In this document: positions 33,593 through 42,822 of the stretch, piece by piece | Layout of the letters: each line of letters opens with the position of its first letter | How positions within the stretch are numbered: the first letter of the stretch is position 1 | Assembly: GCF_000384075.1 (NCBI RefSeq) | Contig: NZ_KB913025.1 | Coordinates: forward strand, 2,639,779-2,703,778 | Origin: Methylovulum miyakonense HT12 | GTDB taxonomy: Bacteria > Pseudomonadota > Gammaproteobacteria > Methylococcales > Methylomonadaceae | DNA length: 64,000 nucleotides | Reading direction: 5' to 3' | Made by a program: the position numbers and the translations under genes | Notes under the pieces: generated by a model | What the model was told of the DNA's origin: nothing | Seen by the model: only the letters and a program-made list of their open reading frames with translations | Databases searched by the model: none

Positions 33593-35482
33593 TTAAACTT
33601 CAAATTGCACACCTAGCTCGACCACCCGTTCTGGCGGGACCTTAAAGAACTGGATAGGTGATGACGCATTGCGGAACATCACCAGGAAGATTTTTTCTTG
33701 TAAAGGGTTCAAATCCGGTTTGTCAGAAGGGATCAAGGTTTCCCTGCCAATAAAGAATGACGCGCTAGCGGAGTCAATATCCAAACCTAGCGCCCTACAT
33801 AATTTTATTATTTTGGGCACATTCGGCGTTTCCATAAAACCATGCCGTGCCGTCACACGGTAAAAGCCATGCTCCAAGGCGTCAAGGTTGATGCGCTCCC
33901 CGTCGGATATGGTCGGCACGTCCTCGGTGGCGATGGTCAATAGGACAATCCGTTCATGCAGCACTTGGTTGTGCGCGTAATTGACTTGCAAGGCATGGGG
34001 CATACTGAGGTTACGGGCGCTCATATACACCGCTGTGCCGGGAACCCGCGCCAGTGGCGGGTGGGCGTTGAGGCGGGAGATAAACCCCGTCAGTGACATG
34101 GAGGCTTTTTGCAGATGGTAGGTCAGCACTTCCCGTCCGCTTCGCCAAGTGGACATCAATAAAAACAGCAGGCCGCCGACAACCAACGGGAACCAACCAC
34201 CTTGCGGGATTTTTAAAAGGTTCGCCCCCAGAAATGCGCCATCAATCACCAAAAGCACCGCCACCAGCGAATAGGCTGTCGATGGCCGCCATTGCCAGCT
34301 ATCCAAGGCGACAATCAGGGTCAGCAAGGTGGTGATCATCATCGTCCCGGTCACCGCCAGGCCATAGGCGGCGGCGAGGTTGCCGGAAGAGCCGAAGCCA
34401 AGCACCGTGCATATCACCAGGACTAACAACGTGCGGTTCATGGTGGGGACATAAATCTGCCCGATGGCTTCCGTTGACGTGTGCACACGTTGCATACGCG
34501 GGATATAGTCCATCTGCATGGCTTGGCTAGTGATAGAAAACGCGCCGGAGATCACCGCTTGCGAGGCAATCACCGTGGCGCAGGTCGCCAGACCGATCAT
34601 GGGGTACATGGCCCAGCTAGGGGCGAGCAGATAAAACGGGTTCAGGATCGCCGTCGGGTCGCGTAGGATCAGCGCCCCTTGGCCAAAATAATTTAACGCC
34701 AACGCCGGTAAAATCATCGAAAACCACGCCAATTGTATCGGGCGTTTACCAAAATGCCCCATATCGGCATACAAGGCTTCTGCCCCTGTCAAGGCCAACA
34801 CGACCGCACCGAGCGCGATAAACGCATGCCAGCCGTGCCCCAGAAAAAAATGTAGCCCATAAAGCGGGTTCAGCGCTTCCAAGACGCCAGGGTTTTGGGA
34901 CACGCTCAAGCCACCCAACAACGCCAAGACGCCAAACCATGCCATCATAATGGGACCGAACAGCAGGCCGACATTTTCCGTGCCTTTGCTTTGGAACATA
35001 AACAAAACAATGAGCACGACGATTGTGATAGGCAGCACATAAGGCTGTAACGCGGGCGCGGCAACTTGTAGGCCTTCCACCGCACTCAACACCGAAATGG
35101 CTGGTGTGATGATCCCGTCCCCGTAAAACAACGCCGTGCCGAACAACCCCAGGGCAATGATGATATTGCGTTGGCGTTGCTGGTTGCGGTGGCGTAACGC
35201 CAACGCCATCAAGGCCATGATGCCGCCTTCGCCCCGGTTGTTGGCACGCATCACGAACAAGACATACTTGATCGAGATCACCAAAATCAAAGACCAGAAA
35301 ATCAGCGAAAGGATACCTAGCACATTGTCCGGCGTCGCCGCCACGGCATGGGGGCCGTTGAAAATCTCTTTCATGGTGTACAGCGGGCTAGTGCCCACAT
35401 CGCCGTAAACGACACCGATAGCACCTAACATTAAGGCGAGCACACCGCCGGAGGGTTCATGATTATTGGATTGGGACGCCAT
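33593..35482 (-). CDS. kup: Low-affinity potassium transporter Kup
   Basis: 629 residues from the ATG at 35482, chosen for its AAGGAA Shine-Dalgarno; an earlier in-frame start 11 codons upstream is unsupported. KUP family signature near the N-terminus: LGAIGVVYGDVGTSPLYTMK, then ISIKYVLFVMRANNRGEGGI, and about twelve membrane helices. The C-terminal cytoplasmic domain is intact. It imports K+ by proton symport in the inner membrane. Upstream of trkA on the same strand. Confidence 0.95.
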   Translation of the reverse strand: MASQSNNHEPSGGVLALMLGAIGVVYGDVGTSPLYTMKEIFNGPHAVAATPDNVLGILSLIFWSLILVISIKYVLFVMRANNRGEGGIMALMALALRHRNQQRQRNIIIALGLFGTALFYGDGIITPAISVLSAVEGLQVAAPALQPYVLPITIVVLIVLFMFQSKGTENVGLLFGPIMMAWFGVLALLGGLSVSQNPGVLEALNPLYGLHFFLGHGWHAFIALGAVVLALTGAEALYADMGHFGKRPIQLAWFSMILPALALNYFGQGALILRDPTAILNPFYLLAPSWAMYPMIGLATCATVIASQAVISGAFSITSQAMQMDYIPRMQRVHTSTEAIGQIYVPTMNRTLLVLVICTVLGFGSSGNLAAAYGLAVTGTMMITTLLTLIVALDSWQWRPSTAYSLVAVLLVIDGAFLGANLLKIPQGGWFPLVVGGLLFLLMSTWRSGREVLTYHLQKASMSLTGFISRLNAHPPLARVPGTAVYMSARNLSMPHALQVNYAHNQVLHERIVLLTIATEDVPTISDGERINLDALEHGFYRVTARHGFMETPNVPKIIKLCRALGLDIDSASASFFIGRETLIPSDKPDLNPLQEKIFLVMFRNASSPIQFFKVPPERVVELGVQFEV

Positions 35483-35972
35483 TATTTCCTTCTCATAAGT
35501 TGTCAATAGGGTCATTGTCGCATTGCCGATAGCAAATGCTAAGTGAAAATCGTAGGGATGCCTTGTGGTTCCAACCTATAAAGTGGATACTTTTACCATG
35601 CGTTTGCCGTTCTTATTGGCGTGCTGGCCAATGCTACCGGAAATTTTGGTGCGGTATTGGTGGCGCCGGGTGTGCCATTAAAAGCGCGGAAATTACAAAG
35701 ACGGATGCTTGGCCTTATTTTGCAAGGTGTGCATTTGGCTTGTTTATTTATTTTCAACTCGAAGAAAAAGTCTGCGTAACATCAGTTATTTTAATTATAA
35801 CGGGTAATGAGTGTGCGTAGGTTCCCCTCTTTGAAAAAGAGGGGAGGTAATTACGAGCTAACCCTCATTTACCTGACGAAACAATGCTGACTGAGTATTA
35901 AGGGGGTAACGGGACAAGGATGTTGGTAACTCTAAGTAATTGGTTAATCAATAAATTACATTTGGAAAGGCT
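35483..35972. other. Gene-free interval with a possible decayed membrane-protein fragment
   Basis: 490 bases. A plus-strand open frame from 35582 to about 35773 reads AFAVLIGVLANATGNFGAVL and later LGLILQGVHLACLFIFNSKK, plausible membrane-protein sequence, but has no convincing start; it could be a remnant. A second frame covers 35536-35820 with an unusual Cys/Trp-rich composition. No gene is called. Confidence 0.35.
35824..35844. repeat. Short palindromic element CCCCTCTTT-gaa-AAAGAGGGG
   Basis: A perfect nine-base inverted repeat with a three-base loop, in the interval before the lipase gene. The form resembles dispersed small palindromes of methanotroph and cyanobacterial genomes. No T-run follows. 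Confidence 0.65.
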
Positions 35973-36548
35973 ATGATTTTCGTTTTAGTGCACGGCATCA
36001 ATGATACGTCCCGTAAATTTAAAACCATGCAGGCCGCTTTTGAAGGTGAAGGCCACACTTGTATCGTGCCGTCTTTGGTTCCCAAAAATGGCAGCAAGGG
36101 CTTGGAATTTTTGGCAAGGCAATTAAGCGATATTATCAACGCCGAGGTGGGCGTGGACACCCCGTTCTGTTTGGTGGGTTTTAGCATGGGCGGGTTAATT
36201 TCCAGGTATTACTTGCAGGAAATGGGGGGCCATAAAAAAGCCAGCCACTTCTTTTCCATTTCCGCACCGCATCATGGTAGTGTCTTGGCGTATTTGTCGG
36301 GTAATTTGGGTGCCAAGCAAATGCGCCCAAACAGTGATTTTCTCCAGTCACTGTGGCAAAGCTCAGCGCGTTTGCAAAACGTGGCGTGTTATTCCTACTG
36401 GACGCCCTTTGACCTGATGATTTTGCCGGCGGCCAGCTCAGTTTGGGCAAGGGCCGGGAACATTAAAGTGTATGCCTTATGCCATCCGTTGATGGTAAGG
36501 GATGGGCGGGTTATTGCCGATATTCTCTTGAAAACGGCAAACCATTGA
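35973..36548 (+). CDS. Alpha/beta hydrolase (lipase/esterase-like)
   Basis: 191 residues. Oxyanion region LVHGINDTS at the N-terminus; nucleophile elbow GFSMGG with Ser near residue 70; ISAPHHGSVLAYLSG, typical of triacylglycerol lipase/PGAP1-like enzymes; a C-terminal His in CHPLMV is a plausible catalytic His. No signal peptide, so cytoplasmic. Short for the family but complete. RBS GGAAAGG lies eight bases before ATG. Substrate unknown. Confidence 0.82.
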   Translation: MIFVLVHGINDTSRKFKTMQAAFEGEGHTCIVPSLVPKNGSKGLEFLARQLSDIINAEVGVDTPFCLVGFSMGGLISRYYLQEMGGHKKASHFFSISAPHHGSVLAYLSGNLGAKQMRPNSDFLQSLWQSSARLQNVACYSYWTPFDLMILPAASSVWARAGNIKVYALCHPLMVRDGRVIADILLKTANH

Positions 36549-36637
36549 CCTATTAAAGTAGCCTCCTTGGCTTGTTCCGCCAGCGAGACCCGCTCTAGCG
36601 TATGCACGATATTGCAGTCATGGTCGGAACCGCATCG

Positions 36638-37813
36638 TCAGAATTGTATGACCGCGTCAACGCCCAACAGGATTTGGTCAGGACTACGCCCGACGTTGAA
36701 AGGGGGCGTATGTGCTTCGCTCCAGTCGTAACGCACTTCGGGGCGGACCATCAACCAGCCGTTGGGTTTCCAGTTCAAGCCCGCCGTCATCGCGTAATAG
36801 CTCGCCGCGCCCGCCGAATAACGAACGCCGTCATCGTCGCGGAACCATTCGCCGCGCACACCCAGCCCCCAGGTATCGGCCGCCTGATAGGTAAGGTACT
36901 GGACGATGGAATACCACTCGGCATTTTGTCCCTGGGCAATGGCATTTTGTTGGGCGCCCCGGTCATGTTGCAGCACATAATGCCACCGGCCGAGATTCTG
37001 CTGGAGTATCGCCGAGTAATACATTAGTTCGGAACTTCGGCGTTCGTAAACATCGCCCTGCAAGACCGAGAAAGAGACGGTGGTGCCGGTTTTGGCATGG
37101 TTCCAAGTCAATCCGCTCATGTGGCTCCAAGCGCCGAAATCCCGGTCGAAATTGTCCGCACCCGTTGTCGCGCCGAGGTTCAGGCTCCATTGCCCGTCGA
37201 TAGGATAAGTAAACAATGCGCCTGTCGTCGTGAAAGGCGAGGATTTGAAACTGTAGGTGTGCGAGGAAAAGAAGTTTAGCGGCGACGGCACTGACTCATA
37301 ACCGATGATGGTGTAAAAATGGCCGAATTTTCCGCTCAGGCCGTTGCCGATAGGCGCGAAGACTTCCATGTAAGCCTGCGGCAGCGCGATATTATAAAAG
37401 CGTTCGTCGCGCTGGCTGATAATGCCGATGTCCCAATCCCCGGTTGCCTGGGTATAACGGGTATCCGTGCCGAACATGAAATCGAAGCGGCCACCTATAT
37501 CCCAGTTTGAGGCTTTAACAACCGCTTTCTCGATGAACAAATCCAACTGGTACAGATTAAACTCGTTCGCCCGGTCCGTCATGGATACCGGGCTGTTGCT
37601 GCGGTCTGTTGGCTCATCGGGGTTGTAATTGATGCCCGTGGTCGCCCAACCACCCAGGTTTATCCCATGGGCTTGCAGTCCGGCCCAACTGGCGGCCTCT
37701 TTTCCAGAAAGCCCGGCAATCAGGCTAGAAGGCGAGTCGTCTGCACTCGCTACAGGATTCAGCAGGACGATACTACAAATGCTTAACAAACTATTGCGTA
37801 GGGACATTAACAT
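36638..37813 (-). CDS. Outer-membrane porin (BBP2/OmpL-like beta-barrel)
   Basis: 391 residues from the ATG at 37813, which shares its A with the TAA stop of the upstream antiporter gene (TAATG). Signal peptide ends VASADDS. The rest is alternating beta-strand sequence with aromatic girdles (GLQAHGINLGGWATTGINYN, YYAMTAGLNWKPNGWLMVRP) and a terminal Phe (DAVIQF), as expected of an outer-membrane barrel. The pattern GHFYTIIGYESVPSPLNFF matches the putative beta-barrel porin-2 family. Likely a general or substrate-specific porin. Reading further upstream would only overlap the antiporter. Confidence 0.82.
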   Translation of the reverse strand: MLMSLRNSLLSICSIVLLNPVASADDSPSSLIAGLSGKEAASWAGLQAHGINLGGWATTGINYNPDEPTDRSNSPVSMTDRANEFNLYQLDLFIEKAVVKASNWDIGGRFDFMFGTDTRYTQATGDWDIGIISQRDERFYNIALPQAYMEVFAPIGNGLSGKFGHFYTIIGYESVPSPLNFFSSHTYSFKSSPFTTTGALFTYPIDGQWSLNLGATTGADNFDRDFGAWSHMSGLTWNHAKTGTTVSFSVLQGDVYERRSSELMYYSAILQQNLGRWHYVLQHDRGAQQNAIAQGQNAEWYSIVQYLTYQAADTWGLGVRGEWFRDDDGVRYSAGAASYYAMTAGLNWKPNGWLMVRPEVRYDWSEAHTPPFNVGRSPDQILLGVDAVIQF

Positions 37814-38919
37814 TAAAATTTGCCGCCATTGATTAAAAATAGTGTGCCAATACTGGCAAAAAAACCTAATAAAATCGCAGGCATCCAGCGTAAATGCAGG
37901 GTAAAGGTATGGCCTTCGCCTTCTTTCATTACGCCTTTCATAAGCCCAAGCACATGGAGAGCAGGCGCGGAACCGATCGCCAACAGGCTGCCGCCCACGC
38001 CCAAAGTCAAGGTCAATAACAGCCATTGTCCGTTTGGAAAGTCGGGGTGCATATTCAATACGGCAAACATCAAGGTGCCGTTATCAATAGTGGATGATGA
38101 CAAACTGATCAGCACGTTGGCAAGGGTCGGGCTAATTTGGGTAAACAAATAATGCGCCATCGCATCCAGATAACCCAAGAAACTCAGTGCGCCGACGATC
38201 ATCATCGCGCCATAGAAAAACAGCAAGGTATCCCAATCCACACCGGCGATACACTTGAAAATATCGAAGCCTTTATTCGAATCAATGGTTTCTTGAGTTT
38301 CAGGGATTAAAAAATGGCTCAGTTTTTTGGTTTTGGTTAAAAAATAAGCAAAGAATTGCAATAACGCCAAACCAAATATCATTCCCGCTATGGCAGGCAT
38401 GTCAAAAAATACATTAGATAAAATGGTGATGCTGAAGGTGAGGATAAAGATAAAAATAATCCGCTTGCTGCCGCGTTTTAACACGGGTGTTTCCTTGGAA
38501 AAGCGAGGGGTTTCCTGGGTAACCGAAAAGTGCATGATGGCCGCGGGCACTAAAAAATTGACGATGCAGGGGATCGTTAAGGTAAAGAATTCGGTGAAAT
38601 GCAGCGCGTTTTGCTGCCAAACGAAGAAAGTGGAAATACCGCCTAAAGGGCTCATCGTGCCGTCGGCATTGGCGGCGACCACGGCATTTAGCCCTGCCAG
38701 GCCGACAAATTTAGGCTGATTTTTTCCTATCTGCAAGATGATGTAGCCCATCAACAAGCCCACCGTCAAACTGCTGATAACCGTAGACAGCAAAAAGGCG
38801 ATGGCTCCCGTTATCCAAAATAATTGCCGGTAACTGTATTGCCGGTTTTCCAAGACGATGCGCAAGGCGTCGAAAATGCCCCGCTCGGTCATGGCATTTA
38901 AAAAGGAACGCCATGCCAT
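37813..38919 (-). CDS. NhaD-like Na+/H+ antiporter, N-terminally shortened
   Basis: 368 residues from the ATG at 38919; TTG at 38937 and ATG at 38892 are alternatives. The sequence matches NhaD-family antiporters from NAMTERGIFDALRI onward, with LNAVVAANADGTMSPLGGIS, DWDTLLFFYGAMMIVGALSF and a C-terminal GVGGSLLAIGSAPALHVLG. About 100 residues that usually precede (the first membrane helices) are missing, and the upstream sequence contains no recognisable continuation in any frame. It may be a functional short form or a 5'-deleted pseudogene. It is translationally coupled to the porin gene by a TAATG overlap, so it is still part of an operon. Confidence 0.7.
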   Translation of the reverse strand: MAWRSFLNAMTERGIFDALRIVLENRQYSYRQLFWITGAIAFLLSTVISSLTVGLLMGYIILQIGKNQPKFVGLAGLNAVVAANADGTMSPLGGISTFFVWQQNALHFTEFFTLTIPCIVNFLVPAAIMHFSVTQETPRFSKETPVLKRGSKRIIFIFILTFSITILSNVFFDMPAIAGMIFGLALLQFFAYFLTKTKKLSHFLIPETQETIDSNKGFDIFKCIAGVDWDTLLFFYGAMMIVGALSFLGYLDAMAHYLFTQISPTLANVLISLSSSTIDNGTLMFAVLNMHPDFPNGQWLLLTLTLGVGGSLLAIGSAPALHVLGLMKGVMKEGEGHTFTLHLRWMPAILLGFFASIGTLFLINGGKF

Positions 38920-38937
38920 CGGGTGTTTCTTCGGCAA

Positions 38938-39165
38938 AATAAAGCATTACCGCCGTATCTTCTCCCGCTTCGAAAGGCTTGCACGTAACTACAGGGGGTT
39001 CCTTTGTTTCGTCTCCGCCTTGATTTGGTTGCGCTAAGTTATGTCAACAGAGCCTAAGCTATTCGGTTTCTTTTTATTTCCGGCCTGTGCCGTCCAAGCG
39101 TTTTTTATTCCATGGACGGCGGCTGTTATTTGCAATGGGTAGGTGAGTTATTTCTAGCCAGATCC
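38938..39165. other. Interval upstream of the short NhaD-like gene
   Basis: 228 bases. It does not encode the missing NhaD N-terminus in any frame. It presumably holds the promoter of the antiporter-porin pair and the 3' end of the RTX gene transcript. Confidence 0.4.
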
Positions 39166-41223
39166 TTAGGCGATGATCAGGAAATCATTACCCAACGAGG
39201 CAGGGTGGGATAGTTCGCCAAGAACAACTAAAGCAACCGGGTTTCCCGCACCTGCACCGTCAGCATCATAAGAGACAACGCCAAGGCCAGCATCGTAGCT
39301 AAGGTTTACACCCAGCCCTACCGTATTGCCCACCTGACCAGCGAAAGCATTGAAGATTGCAGCAGACAGCTCAATGACATCATTGCCACTCAGGAAATCG
39401 GTGATGGTATCGGCATTTGAGCCACTCAGTGCCGTTTTGAACACAAAGTGATCTACCCCGCCAGCACCTGTCAGGACATTGGCCTGATTATTCCCAGCCA
39501 AGCGGTCATTGTACGCACTGCCAATCACGTTTTCGATGCCGCTCAGCGTGTCTGTCCCGCTAAAGACGCTGATAAGTTGCGCGGCGGTCGTCGCCAGATT
39601 GACGGTCACGCCATCGGTCGAGTTGCTGTAATCCACGGTGTCGGTACCGACGCCGCCAATCATGACATCGTCACCGGACTGGTTGAACGTGAACAAATCG
39701 TCACCCGCCCCGCCGTCGATCCAGTCATTACCATCACCACCGCCCAAAATGTCGTTGCCCAAACCACCTTGAAGGGTGTCGTTACCCACGTTACCCTTCA
39801 AGGTGTCGTTACCGTCGCCCCCGTCGATCCAGTCATCACCATCACCGCCGCCCAAATTGTCGTTGCCCAAACCACCAAAAATGGTGTCGTTACCGCTCCA
39901 GCCTTTGATTACGTCATCACCTCCTAAGCCATTGAGGTTATTGGCAGCTGAATTCCCATCAATAGTGTCATTAAACAATGCACTGCCAATCACGTTTTCG
40001 ATGCCGCTCAGCGTGTCTGTCCCGCTAAAGACGCTGATAAGTTGCGCGGCGGTCGTCGCCAGATTGACGGTCACGCCATCGGTCGAGTTGCTGTAATCCA
40101 CGGTGTCGGTACCGACACCGCCAATCATGACATCGTCGCCGGACGGGTTGATCGTGAACAAATCGTCACCCGCCCCGCCGTCGATCCAGTCATTACCATC
40201 ACCACCGCCCAAAATGTCGTTGCCCAAACCACCCAAAAGGGTGTCGTTACCCACGTTACCCTTCAAGGTGTCGTTACCGTCGCCCCCGTCAATCGTGTCG
40301 TTACCATACCAACCATTGATGATGTCGTTGTCTGTGCCGCCATTGATGGCGTCGTTCCCAAATCCACCGTAGACCAAGTCATCACCCGCACCAGCACTGA
40401 TAGTGTAGTTACCCGTCGCCGCCTTAATGAAAATAGTGTCGTTGCCTGCATCGGACGTGATAGTGTTGATGGCGGCAGACGTTTTTGCCGTTATAAAGTC
40501 CGCGCCTATACCCGTTACAATCGTTTGCGCGCCTGAAGCCGATATGGCCGATAGGGTGACAGCGGGCGCACCCGTGCTGGTGATGGTCTGCGCACCGCTC
40601 GTCGAGGTTACGCTCACGGCTGTAAGATCCCCGCCCGAAATGGTTTGTGCTCCCGCACCTGATATGGCGGTCACTTGCGCAAGGTTTGCCCCCGAAATGG
40701 TTTGTGCGCCCGCACCAGTTATGGCAATCGCCTGCGTAAGGTTTGCCCCGGTGATCGTCTGTGCACCTGCTGTGGACATGGCCGTCACAGTGGCAATGCC
40801 TGACCCCATGGTGATGTCCTGTGCGCCATCCACCGAGGTGGCGGTGATGGTTGCCGCTCCGGTAAATGTACCCATGTCAATCGTAATCGCACCTGCGCCA
40901 GATGTCGTCACTAGGTCAACCCCGGCGGTTGCGAACGCCGTTTCAAAAAAACCGCCCGTGGTGATGGTTTGTGCGCCAGCCCCCGTTGAGTTGATGACGA
41001 CTTTTTCGATGTTGCTCACCCCGCTCCAGTAGCCGTCGACGGGCGTGATCGAAGCGGTGCCTATCGGGGTGATATTCAGCGTATCAATCCCGTCACCGCC
41101 ATTGATGGAATCGAGGATGGCCCATGTCCCGGTTGCCCCGTCATTATAGGTGGCTTCGAAAGTGTCATCTCCAGAACCGCCGACAAAATTGTCGAGATTC
41201 GTCGTGAGTGTAAAAATTGCCAT
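39166..41223 (-). CDS. RTX calcium-binding secreted protein with GAQTI repeats
   Basis: 685 residues. The N-terminal part (NLDNFVGGSGDDTFEATYND) resembles S-layer-like RTX proteins. Residues about 85-240 are repeats of the type GAQTITGANLTQAIAITGAG and GAQTISGANLAQVTAISGAG. The rest contains GGxGxDxxx calcium-binding nonapeptides (GGDGNDTLKGNVGNDTLLGG) and two near-identical 103-residue blocks. The C-terminus SYDADGAGAG..VVLGELS..FLII is the type I secretion module, so it is exported without a signal peptide. AAGGAC precedes the ATG. No type I transporter is nearby. Role unknown: surface layer, matrix or ion-binding. Confidence 0.87.
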   Translation of the reverse strand: MAIFTLTTNLDNFVGGSGDDTFEATYNDGATGTWAILDSINGGDGIDTLNITPIGTASITPVDGYWSGVSNIEKVVINSTGAGAQTITTGGFFETAFATAGVDLVTTSGAGAITIDMGTFTGAATITATSVDGAQDITMGSGIATVTAMSTAGAQTITGANLTQAIAITGAGAQTISGANLAQVTAISGAGAQTISGGDLTAVSVTSTSGAQTITSTGAPAVTLSAISASGAQTIVTGIGADFITAKTSAAINTITSDAGNDTIFIKAATGNYTISAGAGDDLVYGGFGNDAINGGTDNDIINGWYGNDTIDGGDGNDTLKGNVGNDTLLGGLGNDILGGGDGNDWIDGGAGDDLFTINPSGDDVMIGGVGTDTVDYSNSTDGVTVNLATTAAQLISVFSGTDTLSGIENVIGSALFNDTIDGNSAANNLNGLGGDDVIKGWSGNDTIFGGLGNDNLGGGDGDDWIDGGDGNDTLKGNVGNDTLQGGLGNDILGGGDGNDWIDGGAGDDLFTFNQSGDDVMIGGVGTDTVDYSNSTDGVTVNLATTAAQLISVFSGTDTLSGIENVIGSAYNDRLAGNNQANVLTGAGGVDHFVFKTALSGSNADTITDFLSGNDVIELSAAIFNAFAGQVGNTVGLGVNLSYDAGLGVVSYDADGAGAGNPVALVVLGELSHPASLGNDFLIIA
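39515..39824. repeat. Direct repeat copy A within the RTX gene
   Basis: This segment and 39980-40289 are almost identical at the DNA level with a constant 465-base offset (155 codons), including the GSGTDTL-type and VTVNLATTAAQLISVF coding parts. It indicates a recent in-frame tandem duplication. Confidence 0.85.
39980..40289. repeat. Direct repeat copy B within the RTX gene
   Basis: Near-identical partner of 39515-39824, offset 465 bases. Differences cluster at the ends and at a few silent or conservative sites. Confidence 0.85.
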
Positions 41224-42047
41224 GATTAGTCCTTATTCGTAATGATTGTGAGAGTTGGGTTTGAAGTCATCGCCAGCGTGCTAAGGAAGCTTTAACTTCC
41301 CCCGCCTTAATAAGCGGGCCGGGTTGGCTATACGATGGATGAAGCGGCATGTAACCGTTTAAAGGATTGTTATTAATGGCGTTACCTGTTGATAAGGGAA
41401 GCGGTGCTGGCAATCGGTTGGTGACGTAAATTCCAGTAATGGCCTTAATGTTGCCTGGGCATCATCATCGTACAGTGCTTATCCTCTGCTTTTTTTAACA
41501 AAAGTTCTGTGCGCAGGCACACGTATCACGCGATAGGCATCCGCCAAAAGCCCTTAAAAAGTAGGCTTTATTGGTGGCGGTTAAGGGGACAATCCACATA
41601 AAGGTCCATGAAACCCAAATATTGAGGATAGCTAATGACTTGACGCCGTGTCGGGATGGCCTTGCATATTGACTATGCTTCCGCTCGCGCCCCAACTCCG
41701 TCAACACGCCCGGCCCCTACGGCTACGCGGGGGGCGTCGTACACCGCGCCACTAACGTTACGCTTCCTGTACTCCTTCCCAGACAGCTTCTAAGTGATGC
41801 CCATCGCAAAATTCCTATTGCCTCAACGGTGGATAGGGAATAGGGTTTCTGAAATAAAGATTCTGTAAGGATGGGTTTGCATTTGGGAGGCAAACTGTTT
41901 CCGTCATTCGATCTGCAGCCAGGGTAGGTGGTATTGGGTAATTACGTAATACCCGGCATTTAAGGTAACGGGCATTTAGGCACTTTAAGGAGCCGGATGG
42001 TGTGTTTTTGGTTAAAATGGATGGATCCCTAATAAAATGCCCCCATT
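41224..42047. other. 824-base gene-poor region between the RTX gene and a small secreted protein
   Basis: No credible gene is seen. A minus-strand open frame near 41495-41707 (starting MLTELGRERKHSQYARPSRH) reads like the spurious or degenerate frames found in dispersed elements; part of the minus strand near 41710-41870 looks like non-coding repeat sequence. A small stem CCCGC/GCGGG is at 41301-41318. This may be the trace of a mobile element, but no terminal repeats or transposase are seen. The RTX promoter must lie at its left end. Confidence 0.4.
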
Positions 42048-42326
42048 ATGAAACCCTTATCCATTTTGCCGCTGTTGCTGTTGGCCTTTCTTTGCCATGC
42101 CGAATCTCCTGACGGTCAAGTGTGCGTGCATATTCCAGAACGTGGCACGGAAACTACGGTGATCCAGGACGCTTGCCAAAAAGGCGATATTATTCAATTG
42201 AACAAGCGTTTGGTGGCTTATTTGTGTGATTTTGACAAGGCGATTGTCAGTTACGACAGGGGCGACCAGTATCTGTGCGCTTTCTTGGGGATAAAACGCG
42301 CGTTGCGCGAAGGGACGAACCCTTAA
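42048..42326 (+). CDS. Small cysteine-containing exported protein of unknown function
   Basis: 92 residues. Signal peptide MKPLSILPLLLLAFLCHA. The mature part has conserved-looking cysteines (GQVCVHIPERG, IQDACQKGDIIQ, AYLCDFDKAI, DQYLCAFLGIKR), probably two disulfides in the periplasm. ATG with weak upstream AG-rich sequence. No homology recognised; conserved hypothetical proteins of this kind are common in methanotrophs. Confidence 0.6.
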   Translation: MKPLSILPLLLLAFLCHAESPDGQVCVHIPERGTETTVIQDACQKGDIIQLNKRLVAYLCDFDKAIVSYDRGDQYLCAFLGIKRALREGTNP

Positions 42327-42434
42327 TTCGACAGGCGGGACAAAATAGGGGCGGTTTTAGTTTTCGGGTGGCTATCGCTTACCGGAGCGTGGCCCTACAA
42401 TATGAATTTTGAATTAAATCTTAGGTGCATTGGT

Positions 42435-42815
42435 ATGACACACAAAAATCCCTTACCCCATAACAATAAGCAAAGCCAATTGGTGATGGCTGCACGCCGC
42501 GACCAGGAGTTACGGGAACAATCTTATCGCGGCCAGGCATTGAAAATGTACCCGTGGGTCTGCGGGCGCTGTGCGCGGGAGTTCACGCACAAGAATTTGG
42601 CTGAGTTGACGGTGCACCATAGGAACCACAATCACGATGATAATCCCGCAGATGGAAGCAATTGGGAATTGTTGTGTTTGTATTGCCATGACAACGAGCA
42701 TTCCCGTTATGAAGAGACACGTTTTGCCAGTGTCCAATCCCGCAAGCCAAGCACGCCGACGGTCACCCATAACCCGTTTGCGGATTTGAAAAGCCTGTTG
42801 GATGCTAAAAAGTGA
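42435..42815 (+). CDS. yajD: YajD-type HNH nuclease
   Basis: 126 residues from the ATG at 42435 (an ATG 11 codons earlier is possible). Zinc-HNH motif: CGRCAREF, then LTVHHRNHNHDDNPADGSNW with the catalytic His pair and Asn, then LLCLYCHDNEHSRYE. It matches Escherichia coli YajD-like small HNH endonucleases. Cytoplasmic, probably DNA-nicking or cleaving; substrate unknown. rnhA converges with it from the opposite strand. Confidence 0.85.
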   Translation: MTHKNPLPHNNKQSQLVMAARRDQELREQSYRGQALKMYPWVCGRCAREFTHKNLAELTVHHRNHNHDDNPADGSNWELLCLYCHDNEHSRYEETRFASVQSRKPSTPTVTHNPFADLKSLLDAKK

Positions 42816-42822
42816 GGGGGGA

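Noticed and set aside
39448-40536. Plus-strand open frames across the RTX gene, rich in VV, TH and PP repeats
   Set aside because: They mirror the regular RTX repeats in reverse; the minus-strand frame has the real signatures and an RBS.
41495-41870. Idea that the region belongs to a group II intron
   Set aside because: No domain V hairpin, reverse transcriptase motif or exon-binding evidence was seen.
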